The notes: generated by a model from the letters alone, not told the origin. Positions 23,511 to 35,342 are shown, counted from the first letter of the stretch. The stretch: 64,000 nucleotides of DNA from Malus domestica (GCF_042453785.1 NC_091676.1:1743501-1807500), one strand, 5' to 3'. Translations and numbers: made by a program.

Positions 23511-24310
23511 TTAAAATTACCGTAAGTAGTAAGAAGCTCAAAGTTTTGTCCAAAGGGTTGAAAACTTAAAGTCTAAGACACAAGGGAATAATCAGGTTCC
23601 ACAAGGATGCCGCCCATGATCCCCATGGGAATTTATAAAGAACTATGAAGTATGTCACAGTTTGAGTTTGAATATTGGTACTGAAGTTCGGTAAACTTCT
23701 ACCCAATATAACGTCTAGTTGACAGTACGCTCAATCCTATATAACCACTGTTTTTTCTACGGTAAAAGGTGGTTCGAACATCTAGCATGAAACTGGATAA
23801 ATCTTTGCTGCTGAAAGTTTGTTAAATTCAAAGCATTGCGCTTATTGATGGTCTACTTGGTAGTTTACTAATACTAGGTAATGATAAATAAAAATTGTGA
23901 GGTAGAGGTTTTTTTTTATTCCCTCTAACCAGAGGTAAAGAGTACTTTACCTAGCACCAGAGCAGCGCCAACCCAACCAGTAGCACCCCACCTTTCCCCA
24001 AGGAGAAACCATGCAAAAGCAGCACCCCAGACCGGCTCCAAACTATAAATTATTGCTGTTTCTGTTGCTGATACATCACGCATTGCGGCCATCTGGAAAA
24101 AATACTTTCCATCAAAACTTTAAGCTAAAAAGATGCGTTGCAAATAAAACAATATTGGAGAGTTTTTTTTGTTTGGAAACAGCATAAGTAGTATACTCAA
24201 CCAGAGGTCCTATAATTTACAAATATTAATTTTTTATACCGGCGATAAGATAAGCTTTATATCGGAGATATTTGTATCCATTGAATCACTAGTAACTTAG
24301 AATAGTAAAA

Positions 24311-24382
24311 GGTCGTACCCAGTGCACAAGGCTCCCGCTTTACGCAGGGTCTGGGAGAGGTGAATGTCGGCTAGCCTTACCC
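24311..24382 (-). mobile_element. SINE 3' fragment (same family as 62248-62410)
   Basis: Matches the 3' half of the complete SINE at 62.25 kb almost base for base and ends in the same GGGTACGACC. It is 5'-truncated, lying in the intron between exons 5 and 6 of the copy A transporter. Copy B lacks it, so it arrived after the duplication. Confidence 0.75.
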
Positions 24383-25128
24383 ACTCTCAGATCAGCATTT
24401 ACACATACCTCTACCCATAAGCATAGACCAGTCGAAAATATGCCCGAGTACAGTGCAGGTATCCATGGGAACACAACCATCCATTCCCAGAACATACCGC
24501 ACGTCCATAACGATGGGTTAAAATCTTGGAGGCCACCCGACCCTACTCCAACACAGTACCATATTGTTGACATGACAGTAACAACACATACCTGAATGGA
24601 ATCTTAGAACCTTAGAACTGTCCACACCACCAATAAAGATTAACAAGTAGCATTAATCACGATACAATTACCATGGACATAACATAAGGACAACATATAC
24701 TAACCTCATAACAAACCAGGTACGAGCAGGAACTATTGCTCATGACATACCATCAAGCAAGGGAACTATAACTACCTGTTAAATTCAACAAGAAAATGCC
24801 AAACATTGTATCTTCAGGTACTCCCAGAAAGCAAGAAATTTGCCTTCCCATAAATGCATAGAAGGTTAATAAAGGTACTTACAGTGAACATGGACTGAAA
24901 CGATGCACGACCAGCATCTGAAGTTTGCAATCCCAGTGCCTGCATGAGATACCCTAGACTGACCCAGGGACCCAACTCAATCCCTGCTTTACATGTCTGA
25001 GCATCACCTCGAGCTTGGAACACAAAAGGGATGAACGGAATGGCTGACACAGCAAACCGCACAATAGTGAAGGCTGCCGGGTCCATGACGGCTTCCACCT
25101 CTTTTACAATCGAGAAATTACTGGCTAC

Positions 25129-25740
25129 TGTTGGAAATTCAAATTAAAAGTCATGTGATCTGTCCATGTGATGCTAACCTTTCTTTACAGATTGTTTCCA
25201 GCAAAATATAATCATCATTGCTCCTTCATTATTCAGCCGAATGGTGATGAAAGACAGCAAGTGTGCTGCCATGTGATGTGCTAGCAGGAAGACAGCAGTG
25301 TGCTGCCATGTGCTAGTCGAATCTGTGTTATTTGCAGCTGGAAAGACAGCTGCTGTGTGCTAGCCGAATGTAGACAACCTGGAATACATTTGGTCTTTTC
25401 ATTTTCACGTTCCCATGTGTTAAAGACAGCAGATATGCTGCTGTCTGTGTGCTGTCAATGGATGGTGTAAAGGTGTAGGTTGTCTTGTATTTAAGGAAGC
25501 CTCTCGTAAGGCTTCAGTGTGCATAAGAAAAATCCCATCTGATTTGTCATTCAGTTCTTGAAGTGTATTTGCAATCTGTTTTTAATATCAAAGTGCCTTG
25601 TTTCCCAAAGCTTGTAGCTTCCCTCATTTCTCTATTTTTGTCCAATTTTATTGAGAGTGAAAGTGAGAGGTGTGATAGAGTTTGTAAACTTATCAACCAC
25701 ATATTTTGGTATTGAGTTAGTAAACTTCTCAATACCAACA
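25129..25740 (+). repeat. 5' LTR of the copia element
   Basis: Begins TGTTGGAAATTC and ends CAATACCAACA, with TG...CA termini inside a short inverted repeat (TGTTGG/CCAACA). A TATA-like tatttaagg lies near 25490, the likely promoter. The interior has a run of repeated gacagcag/gtgctgcc motifs (25250-25460). Confidence 0.95.
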
Positions 25741-25742
25741 GT

Positions 25743-25755
25743 TGGTATCAGAGCC
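25743..25755 (+). promoter_or_regulatory. Primer-binding site (initiator tRNA-Met)
   Basis: TGGTATCAGAGCC, two bases after the 5' LTR, is the standard complement to the 3' end of plant initiator methionine tRNA used by most copia elements. Confidence 0.9.
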
Positions 25756-25784
25756 AGAATACCATTCTGGCAGGTGCAGCAGTT

Positions 25785-28700
25785 ATGGCATCCAACTTAG
25801 TGCAGCTCCAAGTTCCCACATTGAAGAAAGAAAATTATGAAAGATGGTGCATCCAATTCAAAGCATTGTTTGGATCACAAGAGCTATGGGAAGTTGTCAG
25901 TAATGGGTATGTTGTACCCACTACCGAGCAAGAAGCCACATATACTGCAGATCAAAGGAACACTCTCAAGGATTTACGAAAGAAGGACCAGAAGGCGTTG
26001 TATCTTCTCTATCAAGGATTAGAAGATTCAACGTTCGAGAAGGTTGCAGAAGCAACAACGAGCAAGCAAGTATGGGACACACTCAGTACAATCTACAAAG
26101 GAGTAGATCGAGTCAAGAAAGTGAGGTTACAGTCACTTCGAGCAGATTTTGAAACTGCTCACATGAATGAAGGGGAGAGCATCTCCGACTATCACTCAAG
26201 GCTCATTGTGATAGTAAATCAGATGAGGAGAAATGGCGAGAGACTCGATGAAGTACGAGTTGTGGAGAAGATACTTCGGTCACTCACATCTAAGTTTGAG
26301 CATGTGGTGACTGCCATTGAGGAATCCAAGAATTTGGAGGCGATGAGCGCAGAGGAGCTACTAGGATCCCTCCTAGTTCACGAGCAACGCATTCAGAAGA
26401 ATGCAAGCCCCACAACACTAGAGCAAGCTTTGGAGTCAAAATTGAAAATTGACAAACCAAATAAAGGTCGTGGGCAGTGGAACTCACGTCGTGGGAGTTC
26501 ATCCAACCGTAGCCGAGGACGAGCCCGAGGAAGAGGTCGAGGCTATGAACAAAACCGAGGTCAATCTCAAGAGTGGAGATCTACCCGAGGAAATGCGCAT
26601 ATCCAATGTCACACTTGCAAGCAATATGGACATTATGCCAATGAATGTTCACATAAAAATGGTGAGCATGTCAACATGGCAGAATCAAGTGGAAATACTG
26701 ATGAAGAACTTACAGTCTTGCTAGCACACCATGATTCCAGTAGCCAACAAGATGTTTGGTATTTGGACTCTGGTGCAAGCAATCACATGTGTGGAAAGAA
26801 GGAGTTTTTTGCCGAACTCAAAGATGGGGCCTATGGATCTGTAAGTCTTGGTGACTCCTCAAAGTTGCCAGTTGAAGGCAAAGGGAAGATCAAGATCATC
26901 CAGAATGATGGTAGAGAAGAATACATCTCCGATACCTACTACATACCAGGTATGAAGAGCAACATTCTGAGCATTGGTCAACTGCTCCAGAAAAGGTATA
27001 TTATACATATGGAGGATATGTTTCTCACTCTCAGGAATGCAAGGAGAAAACTTATTGCACGTGTTCAAATGTCAAAGAACCGAATGTTCCCGTTGAAGTT
27101 GAACACAAAGATTGGGAGTTGCAACATCGGTGTAATGGAAGATGAGTCATGGAAATGGCATCTTCGATTTGGCCATCTTCATTTCAATGGCCTAAAGTTG
27201 CTGTCAAGTGGAGGAATGGTTCGTGGTCTACCCCAGATTGAAGTCACACGCCAAGTATGTGAAGGTTGTGTGCTTGGCAAGCAAGCACGACTATCATTCC
27301 CTGTTGGTGATACATGGAGAGCAAAGGCACCACTGCAAATGGTACACACGGATATATGTGGTCCATTGGATCCTATGTCTTATGGAGGTAATAGGTATTT
27401 TATTACTTTCATTGATGATTTCAGTAGGAAGACTTGGGTTTATTTTCTCAAGGAGAAGTCGGCTGCCCTAAAAATCTTCAAGGAGTTCAAGGCACTCACA
27501 GAGGCTGAAAGCAACCACAAGCTTGTGGCTGTGAGATCAGATAGAGGTGGAGAGTACACCTCCAATGCTTTCCAAGCATACTGCAAGGAGCAAGGAATTA
27601 GGCATCAACTGACTGCTGCCTATACCCCACAGCAAAATGGGATAGCCGAAAGAAAGAATCGAACCATCCTTGACATGACAAGGTCCATGCTTAAGGAGAA
27701 GAATTTGCCAAAAGAATTGTGGGCAGAAGCTGTAGCTTGTTCGATTTATTTGTTGAATCGATGTCAAACAAAGAGTGTCAAAAGGATGACACCACAAGAA
27801 GCTTGGAGTGGATATAAGCCGAGTGTTGCACACCTAAGAGTTTTTGGGTGTGTTGCATATGCTCAAGTTCCAGAAGCCAAGAGGAGAAAGCTCGATGATC
27901 GAGGTGAGAAGTGTGTGTTTGTGGGCTATAGTGAAGAGTCCAAGGCATACAAGCTCTACAACCCACTAACTGGCAAGCTAGTGGTTAGTAGAGATGTCAT
28001 CTTCAGTGAGGAAGAGGCATGGAAGTGGAACAACAAAGAAGTCAGTAAAGAGAAGATCGTCTCCACTAATTTTGAAGAACCAGAAGTTGTACCACCTGTT
28101 GAGCAACAACCTGCTCAAACAACCACAACAACTCCATTGCACAGAACTGCAAGGAGTGGTCCTACATCTAGTGAAGAAAGCAGCTCTTCAACTCCAGTGA
28201 GACTAAGAAGTCTCACCGAGATATATGGACAAGAAGAAGAAGAAGAAACCAACCTTTTCTGCTTGTATGCAGACCACGAGCCTCTCTCATTCAATGAAGC
28301 TGTGGAAGAAGATCGTTGGAGAATAGCCATGGAGGAAGAAATCCATGCCATCGAGAAGAATGACACTTGGGAGTTGACAAAGCTCCTACCAAATCAGAAG
28401 GCAATTGGTGTCAAGTGGGTGTACAAGATCAAACGCACTGCAGATGGGAGTGTGGATCGGTACAAATCAAGGCTTGTAGCAAAGGGCTACAAACAAAAGT
28501 ATGGAGTGGACTATGATGAAGTCTATGCTCCAGTTGCAAGACTTGACACGGTAAGATTACTAATCTCTCTTGCCGCTCATCATAAATGGAAAATTTATCA
28601 ACTAGATGTCAAGTCAGCCTTCCTTAATGGAGTACTTGAGGAAGAAGTGTACGTGGAACAACCAGAAGGCTTCCAAGTACAAGGAGAAGAAGAAAAGGTG

Positions 28701-29807
28701 TATCGTTTGAAGAAGGCTTTGTATGGCCTCAAGCAAGCACCACGAGCTTGGAACTCAAGGATTGACAACTACCTTCACCAAAATGGATTTCAGAAATGTC
28801 CATACGAGCATTCAGTTTACATGAAGAATGGTGCAAAAGGGGAGTTCTTAATTATTTGTCTCTATGTAGATGACTTGTTGTTTACAGGAAACAATGAAGC
28901 AATGTTCTGTGAGTTCAAGCAATCCATGTTCAGTGAATTCGAGATGACTGACAATGGATTAATGTCATACTTTCTTGGCATAGAGGTGAAGCAAGAAAGT
29001 GACGGTATCTACATCTCTCAACAAAAGTACATGAGAGATATATTGGAGAAATTCAATATGGATAAGTGCAATATTGTCAACACTCCAGTTGCAACTGGAT
29101 TGAAGCTGTCCAAGGAAGGAGAAGGTGAGTTTGTAAACTCAACCGTGTACAAAAGCTTGGTTGGAAGTCTAAGGTACCTTACAATCACAAGACCTGATAT
29201 AGTTTATGGTGTTGGACTCGTGAGTCGGTACATGGAAATACCAAGGGAGTCTCATTGGCTGGTTGCCAAGAGAATCTTGAGGTACATAAGAGGTACTCTA
29301 AACTATGGTCTGTTTTATAATTTTGGTGAAGATGCAAAATTATTTGGTTATTCAGATAGTGATTGGGGAGGTGACCAAGATGAAAGGAAAAGCACAACTG
29401 GCTATGTGTTTTTTCTAGGATCAACAGCTTTCTCATGGACTTCAAAGAAGCAATCAATTGTTGCTTTGTCATCATGTGAAGCCGAGTATGTTGCTGTAGC
29501 CTCAACAGTATGTGAAGCAATTTGGTTAAGAAATCTATTGAAGTCAGTGTGTCATCCACAAGTGGAATCGACTGTGATTCATGTGGATAACATGTCTGCA
29601 ATCAAGCTTGCAAAGAATCCTGTTCAACATGGAAGGAGCAAGCACATTGATACCAGGTTCCATTTTCTAAGGGACCATGTGAAGCAAAAGACAATAGAGC
29701 TTGTCTATTGTCACACGAAGGAACAAGTGGCAGACATCTTCACTAAGCCATTACCAGTTGAATCATTCCGGCTATTACGTGAAATGCTAGGCATGAAGGC
29801 GTTTTAA
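25785..29807 (+). CDS. Copia gag-pol polyprotein, 1340 aa, uninterrupted
   Basis: One frame encodes, in order: Gag (about 1-260, UBN2-type); a CCHC zinc knuckle ([14 protein letters not shown], about 275-288); aspartic protease (DSGAS, about 326); a GAG-pre-integrase segment ([10 protein letters not shown]); integrase with D,D,E region (HTDICGP, SDRGGEY, then NGIAERKN); reverse transcriptase with YVDDLL (about 1026); and RNase H (SDSDWGG, about 1188, through the end). The order protease-integrase-RT-RNase H defines Ty1/copia. It looks whole. Length is usual for the superfamily. I cannot assign the lineage with confidence; the overall look is TNT1-94/Tork-like. Confidence 0.95.
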   Translation: MASNLVQLQVPTLKKENYERWCIQFKALFGSQELWEVVSNGYVVPTTEQEATYTADQRNTLKDLRKKDQKALYLLYQGLEDSTFEKVAEATTSKQVWDTLSTIYKGVDRVKKVRLQSLRADFETAHMNEGESISDYHSRLIVIVNQMRRNGERLDEVRVVEKILRSLTSKFEHVVTAIEESKNLEAMSAEELLGSLLVHEQRIQKNASPTTLEQALESKLKIDKPNKGRGQWNSRRGSSSNRSRGRARGRGRGYEQNRGQSQEWRSTRGNAHIQCHTCKQYGHYANECSHKNGEHVNMAESSGNTDEELTVLLAHHDSSSQQDVWYLDSGASNHMCGKKEFFAELKDGAYGSVSLGDSSKLPVEGKGKIKIIQNDGREEYISDTYYIPGMKSNILSIGQLLQKRYIIHMEDMFLTLRNARRKLIARVQMSKNRMFPLKLNTKIGSCNIGVMEDESWKWHLRFGHLHFNGLKLLSSGGMVRGLPQIEVTRQVCEGCVLGKQARLSFPVGDTWRAKAPLQMVHTDICGPLDPMSYGGNRYFITFIDDFSRKTWVYFLKEKSAALKIFKEFKALTEAESNHKLVAVRSDRGGEYTSNAFQAYCKEQGIRHQLTAAYTPQQNGIAERKNRTILDMTRSMLKEKNLPKELWAEAVACSIYLLNRCQTKSVKRMTPQEAWSGYKPSVAHLRVFGCVAYAQVPEAKRRKLDDRGEKCVFVGYSEESKAYKLYNPLTGKLVVSRDVIFSEEEAWKWNNKEVSKEKIVSTNFEEPEVVPPVEQQPAQTTTTTPLHRTARSGPTSSEESSSSTPVRLRSLTEIYGQEEEEETNLFCLYADHEPLSFNEAVEEDRWRIAMEEEIHAIEKNDTWELTKLLPNQKAIGVKWVYKIKRTADGSVDRYKSRLVAKGYKQKYGVDYDEVYAPVARLDTVRLLISLAAHHKWKIYQLDVKSAFLNGVLEEEVYVEQPEGFQVQGEEEKVYRLKKALYGLKQAPRAWNSRIDNYLHQNGFQKCPYEHSVYMKNGAKGEFLIICLYVDDLLFTGNNEAMFCEFKQSMFSEFEMTDNGLMSYFLGIEVKQESDGIYISQQKYMRDILEKFNMDKCNIVNTPVATGLKLSKEGEGEFVNSTVYKSLVGSLRYLTITRPDIVYGVGLVSRYMEIPRESHWLVAKRILRYIRGTLNYGLFYNFGEDAKLFGYSDSDWGGDQDERKSTTGYVFFLGSTAFSWTSKKQSIVALSSCEAEYVAVASTVCEAIWLRNLLKSVCHPQVESTVIHVDNMSAIKLAKNPVQHGRSKHIDTRFHFLRDHVKQKTIELVYCHTKEQVADIFTKPLPVESFRLLREMLGMKAF

Positions 29808-29810
29808 TTT

Positions 29811-29819
29811 GAGGGGCCA
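29811..29819 (+). promoter_or_regulatory. Polypurine tract
   Basis: GAGGGGCCA lies directly before the 3' LTR and just after the stop codon, where plus-strand synthesis is primed. Confidence 0.8.
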
Positions 29820-30431
29820 TGTTGGAAATTCAAATTAAAAGTCATGTCATCTGTCCATGTGATGCTAACCTTTCTTTACAGATTGTTTCCAGCAAAATAT
29901 AATCATCATTGCTCCTTCATTATTCAGCCGAATGGTGATGAAAGACAGCAAGTGTGCTGCCATGTGATGTGCTAGCAGGAAGACAGCAGTGTGCTGCCAT
30001 GTGCTAGTCGAATCTGTGTTATTTGCAGCTGGAAAGACAGCTGCTGTGTGCTAGCCGAATGTAGACAACCTGGAATACATTTGGTCTTTTCATTTTCACG
30101 TTCCCATGTGTTAAAGACAGCAGATATGCTGCTGTCTGTGTGCTGTCAATGGATGGTGTAAAGGTGTAGGTTGTCTTGTATTTAAGGAAGCCTCTCGTAA
30201 GGCTTCAGTGTGCATAAGAAAAATCCCATCTGATTTGTCATTCAGTTCTTGAAGTGTATTTGCAATCTGTTTTTAATATCAAAGTGCCTTGTTTCCCAAA
30301 GCTTGTAGCTTCCCTCATTTCTCTATTTTTGTCCAATTTTATTGAGAGTGAAAGTGAGAGGTGTGATAGAGTTTGTAAACTTATCACCCACATATTTTGG
30401 TATTGAGTTAGTAAACTTCTCAATACCAACA
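29820..30431 (+). repeat. 3' LTR of the copia element
   Basis: Same 612-bp length as the 5' LTR with two mismatches and no gaps; followed by the target duplication GCTAC. Confidence 0.95.
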
Positions 30432-31567
30432 GCTACAACAAGCGAACAAAATGAGTGAAACAAATTTAAAATTGTGATCCACACACTTCCAATGCGCCTC
30501 TGGAGCCCGAATTTTATTCCAAGCAACTCCCAATCAACCAGCATTTCGTTTGCATTTTCGTTATACATTAGTAATTGAATTTTTGTTAGAAAGTAATTCT
30601 GCCCCCTCAATACAAAACGCGGTAAGCTCTTAGTTCGATCTTCACCTAAAGCTCTACATGATCTCTCCGTTCAAGGCCTAAACCCTATATTTCATTTCCC
30701 TTTACACACATCCTTCTAAGTTTTCTACTTTTGCTCAAAAATTCGAAATTTTACTTTGCGTATTATCAAGTGAAATATTTTCCCACATTTTCATGGTTTT
30801 TATGAACAATCAAACACTTTTCATAAGGATTCGACGTAAACTAGCAGTGAAGGCTGTCGACTACCTGACGCCCTCCCCCTCCTTCTTTATCCGGGCTTGG
30901 ACCAGCAATGTAAGATAAACTTTATGAACAATCAAACACTAAGCAGAAAATAATTTATGAAAATATTAAAAAGGTTTAAAAAGGAAGAAGCTTTTTACCA
31001 TGAGCGACGGTGATGACGTTGAGCAAGATGATGCTCCTAACTTTCTTGGAAGCGAAAAAGATCCTTCGCCATAGAGATCGTTTGCCGAACAAGGACTTGA
31101 AGCTTAGGGTCGTTACTCTCCTTTCGTCTTGCGATCGATTTCCACTAGAATTTTTAACCAATGTGGTTGGGTTCGGATTCCGATTCGGATTCGGACGATC
31201 CAATTTCACTGGCTTTCAAAGTCCCTGTTTGGCATTAGGTTTAGAGCTACTACTAGGAGAAGAAGGAGGAGGAGGAGGAGGAGGAGGAGAAGAAGCGGTT
31301 AAACGGGATCGTTTCCGGGGATTTGTGTGGAAGGAAGAGAAAGTTGAGAAGTTAGAAGAAGAAGAGCATTTGATGGCGGTGGTGGCGCAAATTGATGAGT
31401 TCCACGACCACCCGAATGGTGATTGGGCAGCCATGCCTGAGCACTGGAGCACTGAACCCAGAACAACTGCGCGTTGTGGCTGGCTGGGATTAATTACCAG
31501 TTACACCTGAAATTACTGAAACACCCTCGTTGAGATTTTGGTTAAGGAAGTTGATATTTTGGTCAAG

Positions 31568-32475
31568 GAGTAAACTGTCGGTTTACCCCCTGAACTTTTA
31601 CCTCACTTTCGATTTCCCCCTGAACTTTTCCATTGGAAAATTAAGGACTCAAACTAATTTTTTTAGCCAATTTGCCCCCTACCGTTAGTTTTTCATATAT
31701 TCTATCCATATTTCCGTTAAGTGAGACCATGTGCACAACATGTGAGGGTAGTTAAATTATTTCACTCTTAAAAATGATTAAAAAACTGAAAATAATAAAA
31801 AAAGCAAAACTTTCCCTCTATTTTTTCCTGCTAATTCCTATCCTCGATTTTATTTTTCCCTCTCATTCCTATGCATGAGAAATGACATATAGTGTTATTG
31901 TCTACCATTTTTATTTTCTCTAACAAATTAATAATTTGACAAATGCTAATGGTGCTATTGTCTCCAAAGCAGTGCATTAATATAAGAAACCCTAGTCTTT
32001 TTTATGGACATGTTTCTTATATTAATGCACTGCTTTTGAGACAATAACACCATGAGCATTTGTCAAATTATTAATTTGTTAGAGAAAATAAAAATGGTAG
32101 TACATGCTTCAAAAAAAAGATTAACTTAGCTACTTATGAAGACAATAACACCATATGTTATTTCTCATGCATAGGAATGAGAGGGAAAATTAAAATTGAG
32201 GATAGGAATTAGCGGGAAAAAATAGAGGGAAAATTATTATTATTTATTTATTTTTAGTTTTTAATCATTTTTAAATTGAAATGACTTAACTATCCTCACA
32301 TGTTATGCACATGATCTCACTTAACAGAAATATGGATGGAATATATGAAAAACTAACGGTAGGGGGCAAATTGGCTAAAAAAATTAGTTTGAGTCCTTAA
32401 TTTTCCAATAGAAAAGTTCAAGGGGGAAATCGAAAGTGAGGTGAAAGTTCAGGGGGTAAACCGACAGTTTACCCT
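31568..32475. mobile_element. 908-bp foldback MITE with 9-bp target duplication
   Basis: The two halves are nearly perfect inverted copies, from GTAAACTGTCGGTTTACCC at the ends to a turn near 32010. The direct repeat TTGGTCAAG flanks it (31559-31567 and 32476-32484). Copy B keeps the empty site (..ttttggtcaagtctccg.. near 46970), so insertion followed the duplication. It is non-coding. The 9-bp duplication points to a Mutator-type transposase. A transcript would form a hairpin about 440 bp long. Confidence 0.9.
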
Positions 32476-33026
32476 TTGGTCAAGTCTCCGACTATCAGTT
32501 AAAATATCTATAAAAAATTATTAGGACGGTTCAGTTCGGGTTATCTAAAAGTTAATATAAATAATGTTGGGCAGATTAAATTTTCAGATCAAATTAATAA
32601 AAATGAAAATGTTAATTAATATTTAATAATAATTTAATCACCAACTATCATTTTACATGATTTATAAAATATAATTTAAATAGATGGTAGCTTTTGTTCT
32701 TTAGTGCTTTTGCTAAAAGCTCTTTTATCATTATGAGATTGAGACTTTAATTAAAAAACTAAGTTTGAGACTTTAATTAAAAAACTAAGTTCTTCTCGAA
32801 AAATATAAGCATGCCAATAGATTGAACTTGTTTAAAACATCAGCATTATAATGATATCACACTCAATTCATTATTTCTCAGAGAATTAAAGACAAACCAA
32901 ATCGGAAACCGAAATAAGCAACAGTGCTAACTAGCTTGCTCAACTCTCAGGCCTTTATTCTTGAAGATAGTAATATTACTCAATGTTCCATATCGTATAT
33001 GTATGCATAAATCTTGTGCTTGGCGC

Positions 33027-33624
33027 TTATTCCTTGAGAAGATGTGCATCAACATCTTTAATGACAGTGACCGCAAAGCTGAGGAACTTCTGTGGAGGCG
33101 GATCGTTCTCGTTGAGTTTTTCATATTCTAAAGTAATTTTCACAGAACTTCCTTCACTATTTGGAGTGATGATCTGGTAAGTGACCTTGAAGCTTTTGTA
33201 ATTGTCCAGCACATGTGATCCTTCCAAAGCTATAAGACTCACCCGATTGTTTGCTTCATCTATTTCCGCCTTTTCCTTGTAAGTCTCGACATTTCCATCT
33301 ATACGTCACATGGAAAAGTACCCGGTCACCAGAGTCTCGACATTTTCATAGAAGGTTTAAAAAATTAATTGTTAGTTTGATTAGTTAGGAGGAGAGAGGA
33401 ATGTTATTAATATTACCTATGGTGTATTTCCAGAGCTTGACAGAGCCAGAAGTTACCCAGTCACCTTCATGTACCGTAACATCGTGTATTTTATCAGAGG
33501 CTGCTTTGGGGACGTCATGGTGCTGGTAGCTGATGAATTTGTACAGCTGATCAGCGTTGGCTTTGATCTCTACCTCAGCCTCCAGAGTCTCCAGCTTGCA
33601 AGTACCAGCTCCACTCACAGCCAT
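33027..33624 (-). CDS. MLP-like protein, copy B, complete frame, 159 aa, promoter rearranged
   Basis: Exon 1 is 33624-33417 and exon 2 is 33298-33027, with the same splice sites and phase as the 6.5-kb copy (ATAG|GTAATA, GTATAG|ATGGAA). The product is one residue longer (an extra isoleucine in the YQIITPNSEG stretch) and differs at a few dozen positions, with both exons open and the key blocks (HEGDW, ALEG, VIKDVDAHLL) kept. The intron is shortened to about 118 bp from 525 bp. GLEG reads ALEG, a change in the loop motif. The 5' flank matches copy A only up to the TATA box and then switches to a small palindrome and to the upstream region of a different MLP unit. Expression may therefore be altered or lost. 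Confidence 0.85.
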
Positions 33625-33730
33625 TTTCTTTTATTTGTTATTTATAATATGTGAATAACGATAGTGTAAGTCTGGGGAATTGTAGGAGACGTATACAAAC
33701 CTATTGGTTTCCACTTCTTATGCCAAATCA

Positions 33731-33817
33731 AGGGATCCGAGTCTTTTAAATTTGATTCAATCAGGGAGCTCCTTTAAAAGTTATAATACTTTTAGATCCG
33801 AAAAGGATCCCTTTCCT
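33731..33817. repeat. Small palindrome at the promoter breakpoint (MITE M2-like)
   Basis: GGGATCCGAGTCTTTTAAATT pairs with ttttagatccgaaaaggatccc. It resembles a deleted form of the MITE at 11162-11353. It lies exactly between the MLP-proximal sequence and the foreign upstream block. Confidence 0.5.
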
Positions 33818-33825
33818 TAGTTATG

Positions 33826-34110
33826 GAGGCAATTGTGGATAAGATCTGATCACTTGAAGAAAATGACGAGTTTGCGGATCTTTGCGGTTCTTCATCATTC
33901 ACATGGGAGACTTTATGACTAGACCTACCAAATTTAATCGCAACAACGAACTTGATAATGAGACATCAACAATTCAACAATTCAAAAAACTTCAATTAAA
34001 TTGTGACCCATAAATAAATATGTGGAATTCCTATTACTTCTTCTTTTGTAATCAATCAAAGCTGAATTATTGATGCCTAATTCATAAAAGGTTTTTCTGT
34101 TCTGCATGCA
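33826..34110 (-). repeat. MLP upstream-region block, closest to 13.43 kb
   Basis: Matches 13450-13740 (ttatggaggca, gatcacttgaagaaaatgacgag, catgggag) more closely than the native upstream region at 7.60 kb. This makes the copy B MLP unit a hybrid. Confidence 0.65.
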
Positions 34111-35120
34111 GCATCTGGACACAGGAATATTCTTTGGGATTCTTTGGGATTTTAATTGTGGACTTGTATTACCTGGCCAAATATATAAAGTTTGAAGTGC
34201 AATTAAAATTTTAGAGTGTAAATAAAATTACCATCTTTTATTGGTTTTTTAAGAAAGCTTTAATGAAAAGAATTTGAGCTAAGTTTAATTTAATAAAAAA
34301 CCACCATATACTATTATTTAACCAAAAAGACTTCATATTTAATCATGAGGATAAAACTAATTTATAGTACCATACCCACAAACATTTAACACACATGAGC
34401 CCAAAACGAAATGTTTTTTTTCCACCTTTGCCCCTAACAGCAATGCTATTCTGTCAGCCAATTCTGTTACAAATAAACTTTCCTTTACTTACAAGTATGC
34501 CATTAAGTCAGCCAATTCTTTCTCTCTTTCTTTTTCTTTTGGCCGTTCGTTATCTCTTCAGGTTTTGCATTTTTTTTCCCCTTGTTTTCTTCATGTCGTC
34601 CCCCTCCCTCCTGAAGGAGAGGTAAAACTCAACGTGGGTGAAAGAGAGTGGCCACCTCCTCAAACCATTTTGCACGTTTAAAGAAAATGTGAGTAATTGC
34701 TTCCCCAATTTCTTTTATTATATATACATATTTTATATATTTTATATATATATATATTATTAATTTATTAGTTTATTACTTATTTGTAATTAGGTGGTTC
34801 AGATTCTTTTGTTGATCAATTTCCACCTTAATTTTGCTTACCACTTAGAACTCACTTTCCTAGAATGCAGGAGCCACTTCCATTGGAAATTATCCCAGTT
34901 TCATTTTCAGTTTGTGAGTCTTTGTAGATTTGCCAATGGGGTATCGACTCTTAACGGATAAAACAATGGTTTTGAAGATTTGCCCGTAAAGCTCCGGTAT
35001 TTTCACCAGCTCGAGTGTTTTCAACATCACCACCTTCTCCTTGTTATTTGCCTTTACCAGCAGTGTTGTTCATGGCTTTGTTCTGTCCTAGCAACAACAT
35101 GAAAACAAATCAACAAAAAA
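34111..35120. other. No gene seen
   Basis: The first part is collinear with 13.86-14.70 kb. The rest (34.39-35.10 kb) is pyrimidine-rich with short frames lacking any domain. Confidence 0.4.
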
Positions 35121-35342
35121 GAGATAGGTCCTCGTCGGATCCTCTTTGTGAGGATCACGAGGATTCTTTAATCCTGTCATTCCATCGTACATCGTGCAAT
35201 CAGAAATCATTTTAAATTATATGATTCAAAATTGAACACAAACAGTACCTGACGAAAATTGACCGCACGATGTATGATGAACGAACATGATTAAAGGATC
35301 TCCGGGATCCTCACAAAGAGGATCCGGCGAGGATCCTATCTC
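35121..35342. mobile_element. 222-bp MITE with 9-bp target duplication
   Basis: Inverted ends GAGATAGGTCCTCGTCGGAT and the inverse of gccgaggatcctatctc-like sequence, with arms of about 90 bp. The duplication AACAAAAAA occupies 35112-35120 and 35343-35351. Non-coding. Confidence 0.8.

Larger units (their letters stand above)
25129..30431 (+). mobile_element. Ty1/copia LTR retrotransposon, looks whole, very young
   Basis: Element of 5303 bp with 612-bp LTRs, a 5-bp target duplication GCTAC (25124-25128 and 30432-30436), a tRNA-Met primer-binding site, one uninterrupted gag-pol frame and a polypurine tract. I see no breaks. The two LTRs differ at two positions over 612 bp, which under usual plant substitution rates means well under a million years. 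The empty site with a single GCTAC is preserved in copy B near 45901, so it inserted after the segmental duplication. It lies antisense to the host transporter gene. Confidence 0.96.
23002..31452 (-). pseudogene. EamA/DMT transporter, copy A, inactivated
   Basis: Same gene as 43984-46841. Recognisable exons: 1 (31452-30999), 2 (25124-24883), 3 (24775 to about 24712, truncated), 5 (24591-24409), 6 (24092-23951), 7 (23168-23002). Damage: a TGA in exon 1 after ..AKQGL (copy B has an arginine codon there); a deletion of roughly 0.3 kb that removes the end of exon 3 and nearly all of exon 4; and an exon 7 acceptor changed from AG to GG. A whole copia element sits in intron 1 exactly at the exon 2 acceptor. 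Exons 2, 5, 6 and 7 are otherwise well preserved, so decay is recent. A truncated transcript is possible but a working transporter is not. Confidence 0.85.
4812..32692. repeat. Tandem segmental duplication, copy A
   Basis: The left edge (ctcttaagtgtttttgct) recurs at about 32.70 kb, where copy B begins. The right edge (taatttaaatagatggta) recurs at about 47.18 kb, where copy B ends. Inside, order and orientation are shared: MLP, upstream relic, MLP relic, MLP, shared non-coding block, EamA transporter. Copy A is about 27.9 kb because of private insertions: a non-autonomous LTR element, a LINE, MITEs, two TIR elements, the copia element and the 908-bp foldback. It also keeps an extra MLP unit relic. 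Confidence 0.85.

Noticed and set aside
31010-31510. 166-codon plus-strand frame
   Set aside because: It is the antisense shadow of exon 1 of the transporter pseudogene, with the G-rich run mirroring its proline stretch.
33469-33654. Plus-strand frames opposite MLP exon 1 (also 7335-7520)
   Set aside because: Antisense shadows of conserved MLP coding sequence; they recur only because the exon is duplicated.
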